Source: Chthonomonas sp. UBA2362
Lineage (GTDB): Bacteria > Armatimonadota > Fimbriimonadia > Fimbriimonadales > Fimbriimonadaceae
Direction: 5' to 3'
Length of the DNA: 64,000 bases
Assembly: GCA_002344135.1 (NCBI GenBank)
Contig: DDTO01000004.1
Coordinates: forward strand, 911,275-975,274
Position numbers and translations under genes: made by a program. Below, in pieces: positions 28,406 to 36,587 of the stretch. A model generated the notes under the pieces. The model was given only the letters and a program-made list of their open reading frames with translations, was not told the origin of the DNA and ran no database searches. Each line of letters opens with the position of its first letter. The stretch's first letter is position 1.

Positions 28406-29835
28406 CGGCGTCTGGCCAGATCGGGCGTGAACTCGAAGCCGTTCTCCCCAAGGAGCGGATCGTCGCCGACACGGCCGCAAGACGAGCCTACGATTCGGAC
28501 GCCTATCCCATCGACCGTCACCCGCCGGATGCCGTCGTGTTGCCTGAGACGACCGAGGAAGTCTCCCGGCTCGTGCGGTGGTGCGTCGAGCAGTCGATTC
28601 CTTACACGCCGCGTGGCGCTGGGACGGGCCTTAGCGGCGGCGCGATGGCGGCGCGAGGCGGCATCGTGATCTCCACCAAGCGGCTCACCCGCATCTTCGA
28701 GGTCGACGCCGCCAACCGGATGATGCACGCTCAAAGCGGCGTGCCGAATCTCCGGCTCAGCCAGGCAGCCGCGCCCTTCGGACTCCACTTCGCGCCCGAT
28801 CCGAGCAGCCAGTCCGTCTGCACGCTCGGCGGCAACATCGCCGAGAATTCCGGCGGGCCGCATACGCTTAAGTATGGAGTCACCTATCCCCATATCCTCC
28901 AGGTCGTCCTCGTCGATCCGAGCGGCGAGGTCTGGACGATCGGTTCGCGATCGGGGCGTGCTCCTGGCCCAGATTTTCTCTCGCTGATCGTCGGCGGCGA
29001 AGGGACCTTGGGCATCGTCACCGAGGCCTGGGTTCGCCTGACCCCCACCCCGCAGTGCGTCGAGACCGCGCTCGTCGCCTTCCCGAGCGTTCGCCAAGCG
29101 ACCGAGTGCGTCTCGGCGATCGTGTCATCCGGCGTGATCCCCGCCGCGCTCGAGATGATGGACAAGGGAATCATCGGAGCGCTGAGAGCCGCCTTCGGCC
29201 TGCAGTATCCCGACGGCTCGGAGGCTCTGCTACTCGTCGAGTGCGACGGCAACGACCCCGAGCGGATCGCCGATGAATTGGCAACGGTCGAATCCATCAG
29301 CCAGGCGAACGGCGCGTTAGAGCTTCGCCGCGCCCAAAGCGAAGCCGAACGCAAAGACCTCTGGAAGGCTCGCAAAAAGGGTATCGGCGCAATGGGTCGT
29401 CTCGCCCCCAGCATCGTCACCCACGACGGCGTTATCCCCCGATCACGCCTGCCCGAGATGCTCGACTTCGTCTATCAGGTCGCCGCCGAACACGACATCG
29501 GGGTAGCGAATCTCTTTCATGCCGGAGACGGCAACCTCCATCCATGCATGTACTTCGACGACCGCGACCCGCTCCAGGTCGAGGCCGTCATCGCTGCAGG
29601 GGAGGCGATCATCGCGCGCTGCGTCGAATTGGGAGGAAGCGTCTCCGGAGAGCACGGGATCGGCGTCGAGAAATCCACCCTCCTCGAATCGATGTTCGGC
29701 CCCGACGACATGCGGCTTCAGCGCATCGCCCGAGAAATCTTCAACGAGGGTGATCTCTGCAATCCCTGCAAGGTCATCCCGAACCAAAAGGGCTGCGTCG
29801 AGCACCGCCGCCGAAGCCGAGGCGTCGCATGGTAG
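28402..29835 (+). CDS. glcD: glycolate oxidase FAD-binding subunit GlcD
   Basis: This encodes 477 aa. It oxidises glycolate or a related 2-hydroxyacid with FAD. The PCMH-type FAD domain is at residues 40-220 (PRGAGTGLSGGAMAARGG, LGGNIAENSGGPHTLKYGV, VGGEGTLGIVTEAWVRL), and the FAD-oxidase C-terminal domain follows with FHAGDGNLHPCMYFDDRD and SGEHGIGVEKSTLL. Its ATG overlaps the stop of the BNR gene by 4 bp, and its own stop overlaps glcE by 7 bp, so glcD-glcE-glcF form a tightly coupled operon. Confidence 0.95.
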   Translation: MTASGQIGRELEAVLPKERIVADTAARRAYDSDAYPIDRHPPDAVVLPETTEEVSRLVRWCVEQSIPYTPRGAGTGLSGGAMAARGGIVISTKRLTRIFEVDAANRMMHAQSGVPNLRLSQAAAPFGLHFAPDPSSQSVCTLGGNIAENSGGPHTLKYGVTYPHILQVVLVDPSGEVWTIGSRSGRAPGPDFLSLIVGGEGTLGIVTEAWVRLTPTPQCVETALVAFPSVRQATECVSAIVSSGVIPAALEMMDKGIIGALRAAFGLQYPDGSEALLLVECDGNDPERIADELATVESISQANGALELRRAQSEAERKDLWKARKKGIGAMGRLAPSIVTHDGVIPRSRLPEMLDFVYQVAAEHDIGVANLFHAGDGNLHPCMYFDDRDPLQVEAVIAAGEAIIARCVELGGSVSGEHGIGVEKSTLLESMFGPDDMRLQRIAREIFNEGDLCNPCKVIPNQKGCVEHRRRSRGVAW

Positions 29836-30665
29836 AGCCTCTGTGGGAGGCCTTCGCCAGCCCCGGACCGATCTATGTTCACGCTGACTTCGGACCCTGG
29901 GCCCTACCCGTCGAAGGTGGCGATATCCTCGAACTCGATTGGCACGAAGATGACTTCGCCATCGAGCCCGCCGACCTCGTCGCGCAGATTCCCGCGTCGT
30001 GTCCGCTCGAGGTCGTCGGAGCCAGTCTTGCGGAAGTGGGACTCGCGCTGCCCTACGGTCCGATGATAGGTCTGCCGGCCCCTGGCGAAAGCGCTGCGTG
30101 GAGCGTCGCGGTGGCTATTGGCCTCGATCTCCCGCATCGACTCGAGTCACGCTACGGGTCCTGGCGAACTTGGATTCTCGGCGCTCGCCTTATGCTCGCT
30201 GATGGCACCATCGCGAAGTCGGGCTCGAAGGTCGTCAAGAGCGTCGCCGGATACGATGTGCATAAGTTGGTGGTGGGCGCGAGAGGGTGTTTGGGCGTGC
30301 TGCTCGATGTGACCGTGCGGGTCTGGCCTCTCGCCGCCATCGATTTGCCGGACCCTTCGCCTTCGTCACCGTCGCGGGCTGGGTCGGTGTGGGTCCAGCG
30401 AACCCTAGCCACCGACTTCGCCAGGGCCATCGAGTCAGCGGGCAATCGCCTCCTTCTCGCCGATCGCGAAGGCGCGACACTGTGGGCCGACGTCGCCCCG
30501 GGGGATTCCCTTCCCCGCTATGCGCATGACTTCTTGATCCGGTCGGGCTGCGGGGCCGACAACCTGCAAGTCGTCGATCCGGTCCAGGTTCGCCTCCTTC
30601 GCCGTGCCAAAGACCTCCTCGACCCCGAACACCGCTTGAACCGGGGGTGCCTAGGTGTCGTCTGA
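29829..30665 (+). CDS. glcE: glycolate oxidase subunit GlcE-like
   Basis: This encodes 278 aa, shorter than the typical 350. It is an FAD-binding PCMH-like domain: LPAPGESAAWSVAVAIG in the usual Ile/Gly-rich position, then WILGARLMLADGTIAKSGSK and VAGYDVHKLVVGARGCLGVL, which are characteristic of GlcE. The C-terminal DPEHRLNRG is the typical end. The first 40 residues deviate from longer relatives. GlcE works with GlcD and GlcF as a membrane-associated oxidase. It overlaps glcD by 7 bp and the GTG start of glcF by 11 bp. Confidence 0.88.
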   Translation: MVEPLWEAFASPGPIYVHADFGPWALPVEGGDILELDWHEDDFAIEPADLVAQIPASCPLEVVGASLAEVGLALPYGPMIGLPAPGESAAWSVAVAIGLDLPHRLESRYGSWRTWILGARLMLADGTIAKSGSKVVKSVAGYDVHKLVVGARGCLGVLLDVTVRVWPLAAIDLPDPSPSSPSRAGSVWVQRTLATDFARAIESAGNRLLLADREGATLWADVAPGDSLPRYAHDFLIRSGCGADNLQVVDPVQVRLLRRAKDLLDPEHRLNRGCLGVV

Positions 30666-31800
30666 CCTCATCGATATCTCGACTCGGTGCATCCGCTGCG
30701 GCTTCTGCCTCGAGGCGTGCCCGACCTTCACGGAGACTGGACTCGAGACGCATTCTCCGCGAGGCCGAATCTACCTCGCGCGAAGCGCCGACGAGGGGCA
30801 GGCTTCATGGACCACCGTTCGCAAGTCGATCGACTCGTGCCTGGGCTGCCGGGCTTGCGAAACGGCGTGCCCGAGCGGAGTCGAATACGGTCGGCTGCTC
30901 GAACTGGCGCGATCGCGGCTCGAACGCGCCGAACCCGATCGCCACCTCGCCCGTGTCCTGGACTGGATGACTCGACCCAGTTTGCTCCGGCTTTCGGCGG
31001 CGCTCGGCGGCCTTCTTCCCGGCGGAGAGGCTCCGAATCCGCTCGGGCCGGGCCGTACGCCGGTTCCGCGACCTCAACCTCGAGGCGACTGGCCGCCTTA
31101 CGAGGGTCCGGTACCCAAACGAGGCGAAGTGGCACTGCTCGCCGGGTGCGCGATGGATTGCCTTTTCGCCCGGACTCATGAGGCGAGTGTCCGGCTGCTC
31201 GCCCGGGTCGGACTGCTCGCACGCCCTTTACACGGCTGCTGCGGTGCGCTCCATGCCCATAACGGGTTTCTCGACGAGGGCGTCCGGCGCGCCGAGGCCC
31301 TCGATCCGCGGGGATTGCCGATCGTAACCGATTCGGCAGGCTGTGGAGGCTGGCTGAAGGAAGCCCGCGGCAGCAAAGTAAAGGACTTATCGGAGGTCCT
31401 GCTCGATGGTGGCCTCGACTCCGACCTCGGCCGATGCGAACCACTCCGACTGCGTGTGGCCTATCACGACGCCTGCCACCTCGCTCACGGTCAAGGTATC
31501 CGGGCGCAGCCGCGGGCTCTACTGGCAGCGATCCCCGGGGTCGAACTCGTGCCGCTGGCAGAGTCCGACACCTGCTGCGGCAGCGCGGGAATCTACAACC
31601 TGCGAGAACCGGAAATGGCGAACCTCCTCTTGGATCGCAAATGGCGTCACATCGAAGCCACCCACGCCGACGTCGTCGCCGCGGGCAACCCGGGCTGTTT
31701 GGCCTGGCTGCAGGCGGCGGCTCAAAGGAGCGGCTCGCGGATTCGGGTCATGCACACGTCGGAGATTCTGGAGGCGGCGTTCAGCGGGTGGTCCTCGTAG
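30655..31800 (+). CDS. glcF: glycolate oxidase iron-sulfur subunit GlcF
   Basis: This encodes 381 aa from a GTG start at 30655. It carries electrons from GlcDE. Two 4Fe-4S motifs lie at the N-terminus: CIRCGFCLEACPTF and CLGCRACETACPSG. Two CCG domains follow: LLAGCAMDCLF with HGCCGALHAHNG, and YHDACHLAHGQ with SDTCCGSAGIYN. Those Cys-Cys-Gly blocks are typical of GlcF and LutA-like subunits. Length is close to normal (about 400). The electron acceptor is probably the quinone pool. It ends the plus-strand run; the next gene is convergent. Confidence 0.94.
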   Translation: MSSDLIDISTRCIRCGFCLEACPTFTETGLETHSPRGRIYLARSADEGQASWTTVRKSIDSCLGCRACETACPSGVEYGRLLELARSRLERAEPDRHLARVLDWMTRPSLLRLSAALGGLLPGGEAPNPLGPGRTPVPRPQPRGDWPPYEGPVPKRGEVALLAGCAMDCLFARTHEASVRLLARVGLLARPLHGCCGALHAHNGFLDEGVRRAEALDPRGLPIVTDSAGCGGWLKEARGSKVKDLSEVLLDGGLDSDLGRCEPLRLRVAYHDACHLAHGQGIRAQPRALLAAIPGVELVPLAESDTCCGSAGIYNLREPEMANLLLDRKWRHIEATHADVVAAGNPGCLAWLQAAAQRSGSRIRVMHTSEILEAAFSGWSS

Positions 31801-31801
31801 C

Positions 31802-31818
31802 TCGCCATCTGGTGGCGA
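31802..31818. terminator. short hairpin between convergent genes
   Basis: A 6-bp stem (TCGCCA with TGGCGA) and a 5-nt loop sit 1 bp after the glcF stop and 22 bp from the stop of the convergent thioredoxin-like gene. There is no long T-run on either strand, so a role as a bidirectional terminator is only a weak inference from position. Confidence 0.3.
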
Positions 31819-31840
31819 ATTCGGTAAGACCTTCTCCGGG

Positions 31841-32926
31841 TTAATCGGGCCTCGACTCGATCGTCGCCGTCATTGCGATCGTCTCAGGCCCCTTGGGCAC
31901 CTTTGTCTCGAGAATTCCCCGAATCGAGGAGAGCCCGCCATCCGATCGATATCTGAGAACGACCGAGATCGTGCCTTTGTATGTGGTGCGGCCGGTATTG
32001 TCGAGCACGAACTCGGCTTCACCCTCCAGCATCGCGCAGCGGTACTTCGCGTCGCTGCCGGCTGGCTCCAAGCGGAAGGAACCGTCGATCTTCCTGAAGC
32101 CGCCTTTCCCGTCCATGATCGCCGGAGGATACATCTCCTCCAGCCACGGGCGCAGGTCGGAGGCCTTCAACTCGCGCGGTTCGGTAGGCCAGGCCAGGGC
32201 CTTTCGCAGATCGGGTTCCAACGGCACCGCCTCGACGACCGGGGTCCGATAGTGGTTCATGTGGTTGGCGGCGAACGACAAGTAAATCCTCACCCCGGCG
32301 GGCCGATCCGGTCCCGTGACGTCCGGGAGGGTGAGGGTCGGTTTCGAGCGCTCGACCTTCGGGAGGTCAACGCCTTCGATGAGCCGCTCCAGTTGGGCTT
32401 TGAAGTCCTTGCCCTGGGCTGCGGGGTCGAACTGGAACTCCGGCGGGCGCACAAAGGGAACGCTCGATCGAACCACCTTGCCCTTGTGGTCGAGGACGAT
32501 GAGGGCGAGGTTGATGTGACGACCGGCGAGTCCGGCCTCGTCGTGAACTGCCTTCACCGACGCCGGCATTTCCTGGACGTTTCGCCCGCTCCACCAGGTG
32601 ACGATGAAGGGTCGGAGGGTATCGAGTGATTCGGGCCAAGCGAGGGAACTCCCCCGCACGTGATCCATGTTCGCTCAGGTGTGGCCCGTGAAGAAGTTGG
32701 TCCCGGCTGTGATGTTAGTGTTGAGAATAAGGAGGATAGGCCGCTTCTCTTCCTTCGCGCGAACCTTGGCATCCTTTAGGCTCATGGCCCAGTCCAGCGA
32801 GAAGAAACCCAGGCTCTTCGCGCTCGGCTTCCCCGCCTCGAAGCGCTGAAGCGTCCGCTCTACCCGCTCGTCGGGAGCAAGGAGAAGCAAGGCCAGCCCG
32901 GCGATCGCGATGCCGTACATGGCCAT
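31841..32926 (-). CDS. exported thioredoxin-like protein with in-frame UGA (candidate selenoprotein)
   Basis: The frame runs from an ATG at 32926 to a stop at 31841, with one in-frame TGA at 32675-32677. If that codon is read as selenocysteine the product has 361 aa with U at position 84. The N-terminus (MAMYGIAIAGLALLLLA) is a signal peptide. AMSLKDAKVRAKEEKRPILL is the helix and strand that precede the active site in thioredoxin-like domains, and the TGA falls where the active-site Cys is expected (FFTGHT, U, ANMDHV). The thioredoxin-like part continues past the TGA (LRPFIVTWWS, then LALIVLDHKGKVVRS), followed by an unrecognised C-terminal domain of about 180 residues. The frame needs no shift, and a bSECIS-like hairpin follows the TGA. 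The alternative is a nonsense mutation or sequence error; an independent restart at 32668 would lack half the fold. It lies 35 bp after the secretin gene. Confidence 0.7.
32640..32657 (-). promoter_or_regulatory. candidate bacterial SECIS hairpin downstream of the in-frame UGA
   Basis: Read on the minus strand, GCGGGGG pairs with CCCUCGC (7 bp, one G-U) around an AGUU loop. The loop begins 25 nt after the UGA, and G is its second nucleotide. Published bSECIS rules ask for a loop 16-37 nt after UGA and a G among the first two loop bases, and both are met. A U-U mismatch lies directly below the stem, where a bulged U is often found. The hairpin could also be chance in GC-rich coding sequence. 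Confidence 0.5.
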
Positions 32927-32961
32927 AGCCTATCGTGGAATTGTTTGGATTCTATGAGGGC

Positions 32962-35412
32962 CTAGCCCCCGCGAGGCGGGGGCTTCGTCTCGCCCCTTTG
33001 GGGGCCAGCCGGCGGACTCACCCGATTCTCGACCTGCTTGCGCGAAGCGGGCGACATTTGGCGAAGGCTGTCATCCTTGATCTGCTGGGCCTCTTCGGGA
33101 GTTCGGACGATCCGCGGGGTGAGGAAGACCAGCAGTTCTGTCTTCACGTTCGACTTGTCGGAAAACTTGAAGAGATTGCCCAAAATGGGGATGTCGCCCA
33201 AGAGTGGGATCTTGTTCACCGTACTCGTCACCGTGTTTCGGATGATGCCTCCTAGGATGATCGTTTCGTTATCTTTTACGGTAACTGTCGTATTCGCCTG
33301 ACGCTGATTCACGATCGGCGCGTTGAACGAGGTAAATCCTTGAAGGTCGTTGGCGGTTTGATCGACATCCATCGTCACGAAGCCGTTGGCCGTAATGCGA
33401 GGCGTGACGGTGAGGACGATGCCTACGTCTTGGAACGAATAGTTGAACGTGAGGTTGCCGTTCGGGTCCTCGCGCGTGCTGAGAACGTAGGGCACGCTTT
33501 GGCTGATGTTGATCTGCGCTTGAACGTTGTTCGACGTGTAGATTCGCGGCGTGGAGAGAACTTGAAACTTCTTATCGGTCGCAAGCGCGTTGATGAGTCC
33601 TTCCAGCGAACCACCGGCTAGCGAATAGCGAAAGCCCGTCAGTGGCGGATTGGCCCGGCGCAGCCCGAAGTCCGTGCCGACGCTGCCGGTTTGATCGGTT
33701 TGCGTGTTCGCTCGGTTGTAATTCCACTCGACGCCCAGTTTGGTACTTGCATCGAGCGTGGCCTCGACGATGATCGTTTCGATCATGACCTGCTCGGGAA
33801 TGCGGTCGAGCTGGCTCAGAATTTGGCGAATAAGCTCTGCATTCTCGGGCGAAGCGACCACGATGATGGAGTTGGTGTTCGAGTCGGGAATGGTGGTCAC
33901 CTGGCCGGCAAGGTCGCGGACGTTGACCACTCGGCCGTCGGCGTCGCGAGCGGTTTGGCCGGGTGTGTTTCGCGTACCGGGTTGGGCAAACTGCCTAAAC
34001 TGGCCACCACCGCCACCACCGCCGCCGAAAAGCTGGGCGAGCATTTCTGACTGGTCGATGGTGATCTCGGTCGCTAGTTCTCCGGAGTCGGCGTTGGGGT
34101 CGGCCATGCGAAGCAGCAGAGCCTGGGGATCCTGATCCGCCGGGGCGCGGCCTCCGCCTCCTCCGCCGCCGGTTCCTTGCAGTCCACCGCCCCCACCGCC
34201 CCCTCCACCACCGCCACCTCCGCGGGGCTGGTTGGCACGGTTCATCTGGCCTTGGTTGCGGTTGCCGGCGAGGTTTCCTCCGCCGCCGCTGCGCGTTCCG
34301 AAGGCCTGGTTGAGCAAACTAGCGATCTGATCGGCCCTGGCGTTGTTGAGAGGGATGACAAAGGTCGAGGCCTCGACCGGCACGTCCATGTCGAGCTCCT
34401 TGATGACTTCGGCGACCAGGACCTGGTTTTCGTCGGTCGCGGTCACGACGAGGGCGTTCGTCCGCTGATCGGCAACTACGGTTCCGAAAGCGGCTTGCGA
34501 ACCACCGAGCCGAAACGCCTGCTGAATCCGCTGCTCGAAGGGCACGTTCTGTTGGGTGCCGATACCCCCGCGTCCGCGGGGAGCATTGGACACGAGCACG
34601 TTTTGGACGACCGGCGCGAGCTCGTCGGCGGTTGCGTACTGCAGTCGATAAACCTTCGCCTTTTGCGGCTGCTCGGTCTCCTTGTCGAGTTCCTGGATGA
34701 GGTCCTCGACCTGACCTTGGTCGCGCGAACTGGCGTTCACGATGACCGAGTTGCTGAAATCGTCAGCGGAGGCTCGAACTGCTCCGCCAGATCGAGCACC
34801 CATGCCACCGCGGCCCTGGAAGCCTCCTCGCTGACCGCGATTGCCGGCACCTCCGCCACCCTGCTGCTGCATCTGCTGCATCGCCATGAGTTGCTCGAAG
34901 GGGGACTGAGTCTGAGCGAAGACTTCGTTCAGGACACGCGCGACTTGGCTCGCGTTAGCGAACTTGAGCTGATAGACGCGGAGTTCTGCTTGAGCGGATG
35001 CACCGAACTGGCTCATCAACGCCGGGTCGAATCCTCCCGCTCCTCCGCCGCCGCGCTGCTGGCGCTGGCGGATGACGAGTAGGTTCCCGTCCTTTCGGAG
35101 CTCGAAGTTCTTGAGGCCGAGGGTCGTGGAGAGTATCTGAAAAGCCTCATTGAGGCTGACTGCGCTCGCGCTGGTAACCGTGATCGCCCCCGTGAGGGCG
35201 GGATCCTTGACGATCGTGACGCCAGAAGTCTTCTGGTAGATCGAAAGCACGTTATCGACGTTCGCGTTGCGAAAGTCCAGCTTGATGCGGGTGCTCGGGT
35301 TGAGCTTGAACTGCTCCCAGGGTCGCGAAGAGCCGCCTCCGCCGTCGAACTGTGCCAAGCCGGCCAGTGGTAAGAGTGCCAGGATCAAGATCGCCAAAAT
35401 CTTCGCTTTCAC
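32962..35412 (-). CDS. gspD: secretin (type II secretion GspD / PilQ-like)
   Basis: This encodes 816 aa from a GTG at 35412, with GGGAG upstream and a signal peptide after it (KAKILAILILALLPLAGLA). It forms the outer-membrane channel. N0 is at about 30-115 (RIKLDFRNANVDNVLSIYQK), followed by three N1-type repeats (LRVYQLKFANASQVARVLN; KVYRLQYATADELAPVVQN; TFVIPLNNARADQIASLLNQ). The third is split by a long Gly-rich insert. The secretin domain includes VMIETIIVEATLD, LSTPRIYTSNN, and the signature VTVKDNETIILGGI with IPLLGDIPILGNLF. The tail is polar. It starts 4 bp after the PilP-like gene and is the last secretion gene in this operon. Confidence 0.95.
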   Translation of the reverse strand: MKAKILAILILALLPLAGLAQFDGGGGSSRPWEQFKLNPSTRIKLDFRNANVDNVLSIYQKTSGVTIVKDPALTGAITVTSASAVSLNEAFQILSTTLGLKNFELRKDGNLLVIRQRQQRGGGGAGGFDPALMSQFGASAQAELRVYQLKFANASQVARVLNEVFAQTQSPFEQLMAMQQMQQQGGGGAGNRGQRGGFQGRGGMGARSGGAVRASADDFSNSVIVNASSRDQGQVEDLIQELDKETEQPQKAKVYRLQYATADELAPVVQNVLVSNAPRGRGGIGTQQNVPFEQRIQQAFRLGGSQAAFGTVVADQRTNALVVTATDENQVLVAEVIKELDMDVPVEASTFVIPLNNARADQIASLLNQAFGTRSGGGGNLAGNRNQGQMNRANQPRGGGGGGGGGGGGGLQGTGGGGGGGRAPADQDPQALLLRMADPNADSGELATEITIDQSEMLAQLFGGGGGGGGQFRQFAQPGTRNTPGQTARDADGRVVNVRDLAGQVTTIPDSNTNSIIVVASPENAELIRQILSQLDRIPEQVMIETIIVEATLDASTKLGVEWNYNRANTQTDQTGSVGTDFGLRRANPPLTGFRYSLAGGSLEGLINALATDKKFQVLSTPRIYTSNNVQAQINISQSVPYVLSTREDPNGNLTFNYSFQDVGIVLTVTPRITANGFVTMDVDQTANDLQGFTSFNAPIVNQRQANTTVTVKDNETIILGGIIRNTVTSTVNKIPLLGDIPILGNLFKFSDKSNVKTELLVFLTPRIVRTPEEAQQIKDDSLRQMSPASRKQVENRVSPPAGPQRGETKPPPRGG

Positions 35413-35416
35413 TTCG

Positions 35417-36049
35417 TTATCTCCCGTTCCTCTCCGAATTCCGCGTTTCGGGAACGACTTCCAAACTGTTGCCAATCTGCCCTGCGAGATTCCCTCCCAC
35501 TCGCATCGGCGCAACCGCGCCCGTTCCGCCCGTGACCGGCAACGGATCGGGGTCGGCATCCGGCTCGCCGAGGCGAATGCGCCGAACGCCCCCACCCGGA
35601 CCGACCATAACGATGGCCTCATCATCTATCTTGGTCAAAACCGCTTGCTTCCATGATTCTCCCTCATGGAGAAAGACGCCCTCTGCTGTCGCAGAATTCT
35701 CGATGAGAGCCACTCGAACGCCGTCGATCGTGGCGGTTCCCGTGTAGCGCCAATTCGGATCGCCGCCGGTGAGAGCCGTAGGAACGCCGTCGAGCCGCTG
35801 CGCGAGAAGCGAGTCGCCGCCGAGCCGCACGATCCCGGGCTTGAACGCGTTCTTCAATTCGGCATTGTACGAATCGAAGCGGCGATCGTAGTCCTCCTTG
35901 GTGAACTGCGCGTTCGTAGTAGATGCGAGGGTGGTTCGTTTCGGCTTGGCGGGAGGGCGCTTGGACTCGGGCTCGGTATAGACCACGACCGCATAGGCTA
36001 AAACCCCCAGCAATGCCGTGTAGAGAACCGGGCGAGAGACCTTAGCCAT
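35417..36049 (-). CDS. PilP/GspC-like periplasmic linker protein
   Basis: This encodes 210 aa. The ATG at 36049 overlaps the end of pilO by 8 bp and starts with one transmembrane helix (VLYTALLGVLAYAVVVY). A proline-rich linker (ESKRPPAKPKRT) and a C-terminal beta domain follow (WRYTGTATIDGVRVALIENS, GVFLHEGESWKQAVLTKI, DEAIVMVGPGGGVRRIRL), which resembles the HR domain of PilP and GspC. Those proteins connect the inner-membrane platform to the secretin. The assignment rests on position between pilO and the secretin plus this layout. The last 40 residues are unique. Confidence 0.75.
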   Translation of the reverse strand: MAKVSRPVLYTALLGVLAYAVVVYTEPESKRPPAKPKRTTLASTTNAQFTKEDYDRRFDSYNAELKNAFKPGIVRLGGDSLLAQRLDGVPTALTGGDPNWRYTGTATIDGVRVALIENSATAEGVFLHEGESWKQAVLTKIDDEAIVMVGPGGGVRRIRLGEPDADPDPLPVTGGTGAVAPMRVGGNLAGQIGNSLEVVPETRNSERNGR

Positions 36050-36587
36050 CGGCCTTCTCCTCACCCGGCAAAGCGAAGGCGTTCAGGCCCACCGTCAGGG
36101 TCACCGCGTCACTCGCGCCGTCCGCGGAAGCAAGCTGAATCTGGGCCACCGACAGCTTGTTGGCGGGAGCCTGGATATCTCGGACGAAGCCCATGACGTC
36201 GGGGAAAGAGCCCTCGACGGTCACGGTAAGCGGGACCATAACGAAGTCTGCGATCTCGTCCGTTCGTTGGGGCCGCAGCGCGATCATCTTGAGTCGCCGC
36301 TTCGACGCCAGCTTGTCGATCCGATCAAGCGAGACCGGGCCGATGCGTTCGAGCGGACCGGTCCAGATGCGATCCTTCATCTGATCCCTCGTTCCGGCGA
36401 GGCGCTCGCGGGCCCGTTCCGTTTCCAGCTTGATCTTGAACTCCTTGTCGCGCCTCTCTTTGGCGAGGCCCTTGATGGTCGGCTTCGGCGCGGCAAGCAT
36501 GAAGGCCAGCGTCCCGGCAAGCACCACGATCGAAGCCAGCGTCACCAGGTTGGCACCCATCAAGCTGCGGTCGCGAAAGTCGATCAC
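36042..36587 (-). CDS. pilO: PilO-like (GspM-type) assembly protein
   Basis: This encodes 181 aa from a GTG that overlaps the stop of the PilMN gene by 4 bp. One N-terminal transmembrane helix (LVTLASIVVLAGTLAFMLA) precedes a coiled coil (KERRDKEFKIKLETERARER) and a ferredoxin-like domain (ADFVMVPLTVTVEGSFPDVM, then GFVRDIQ). This is the standard PilO layout. It should dimerise with the PilN-like half of the preceding protein in the inner-membrane alignment complex. Confidence 0.85.
   Translation of the reverse strand: MIDFRDRSLMGANLVTLASIVVLAGTLAFMLAAPKPTIKGLAKERRDKEFKIKLETERARERLAGTRDQMKDRIWTGPLERIGPVSLDRIDKLASKRRLKMIALRPQRTDEIADFVMVPLTVTVEGSFPDVMGFVRDIQAPANKLSVAQIQLASADGASDAVTLTVGLNAFALPGEEKADG

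Noticed and set aside
17820..32000. Sigma-54 (-24/-12) promoters for local genes
   Set aside because: I scanned for TGGCAC followed by TTGC at the right spacing and saw no convincing match.
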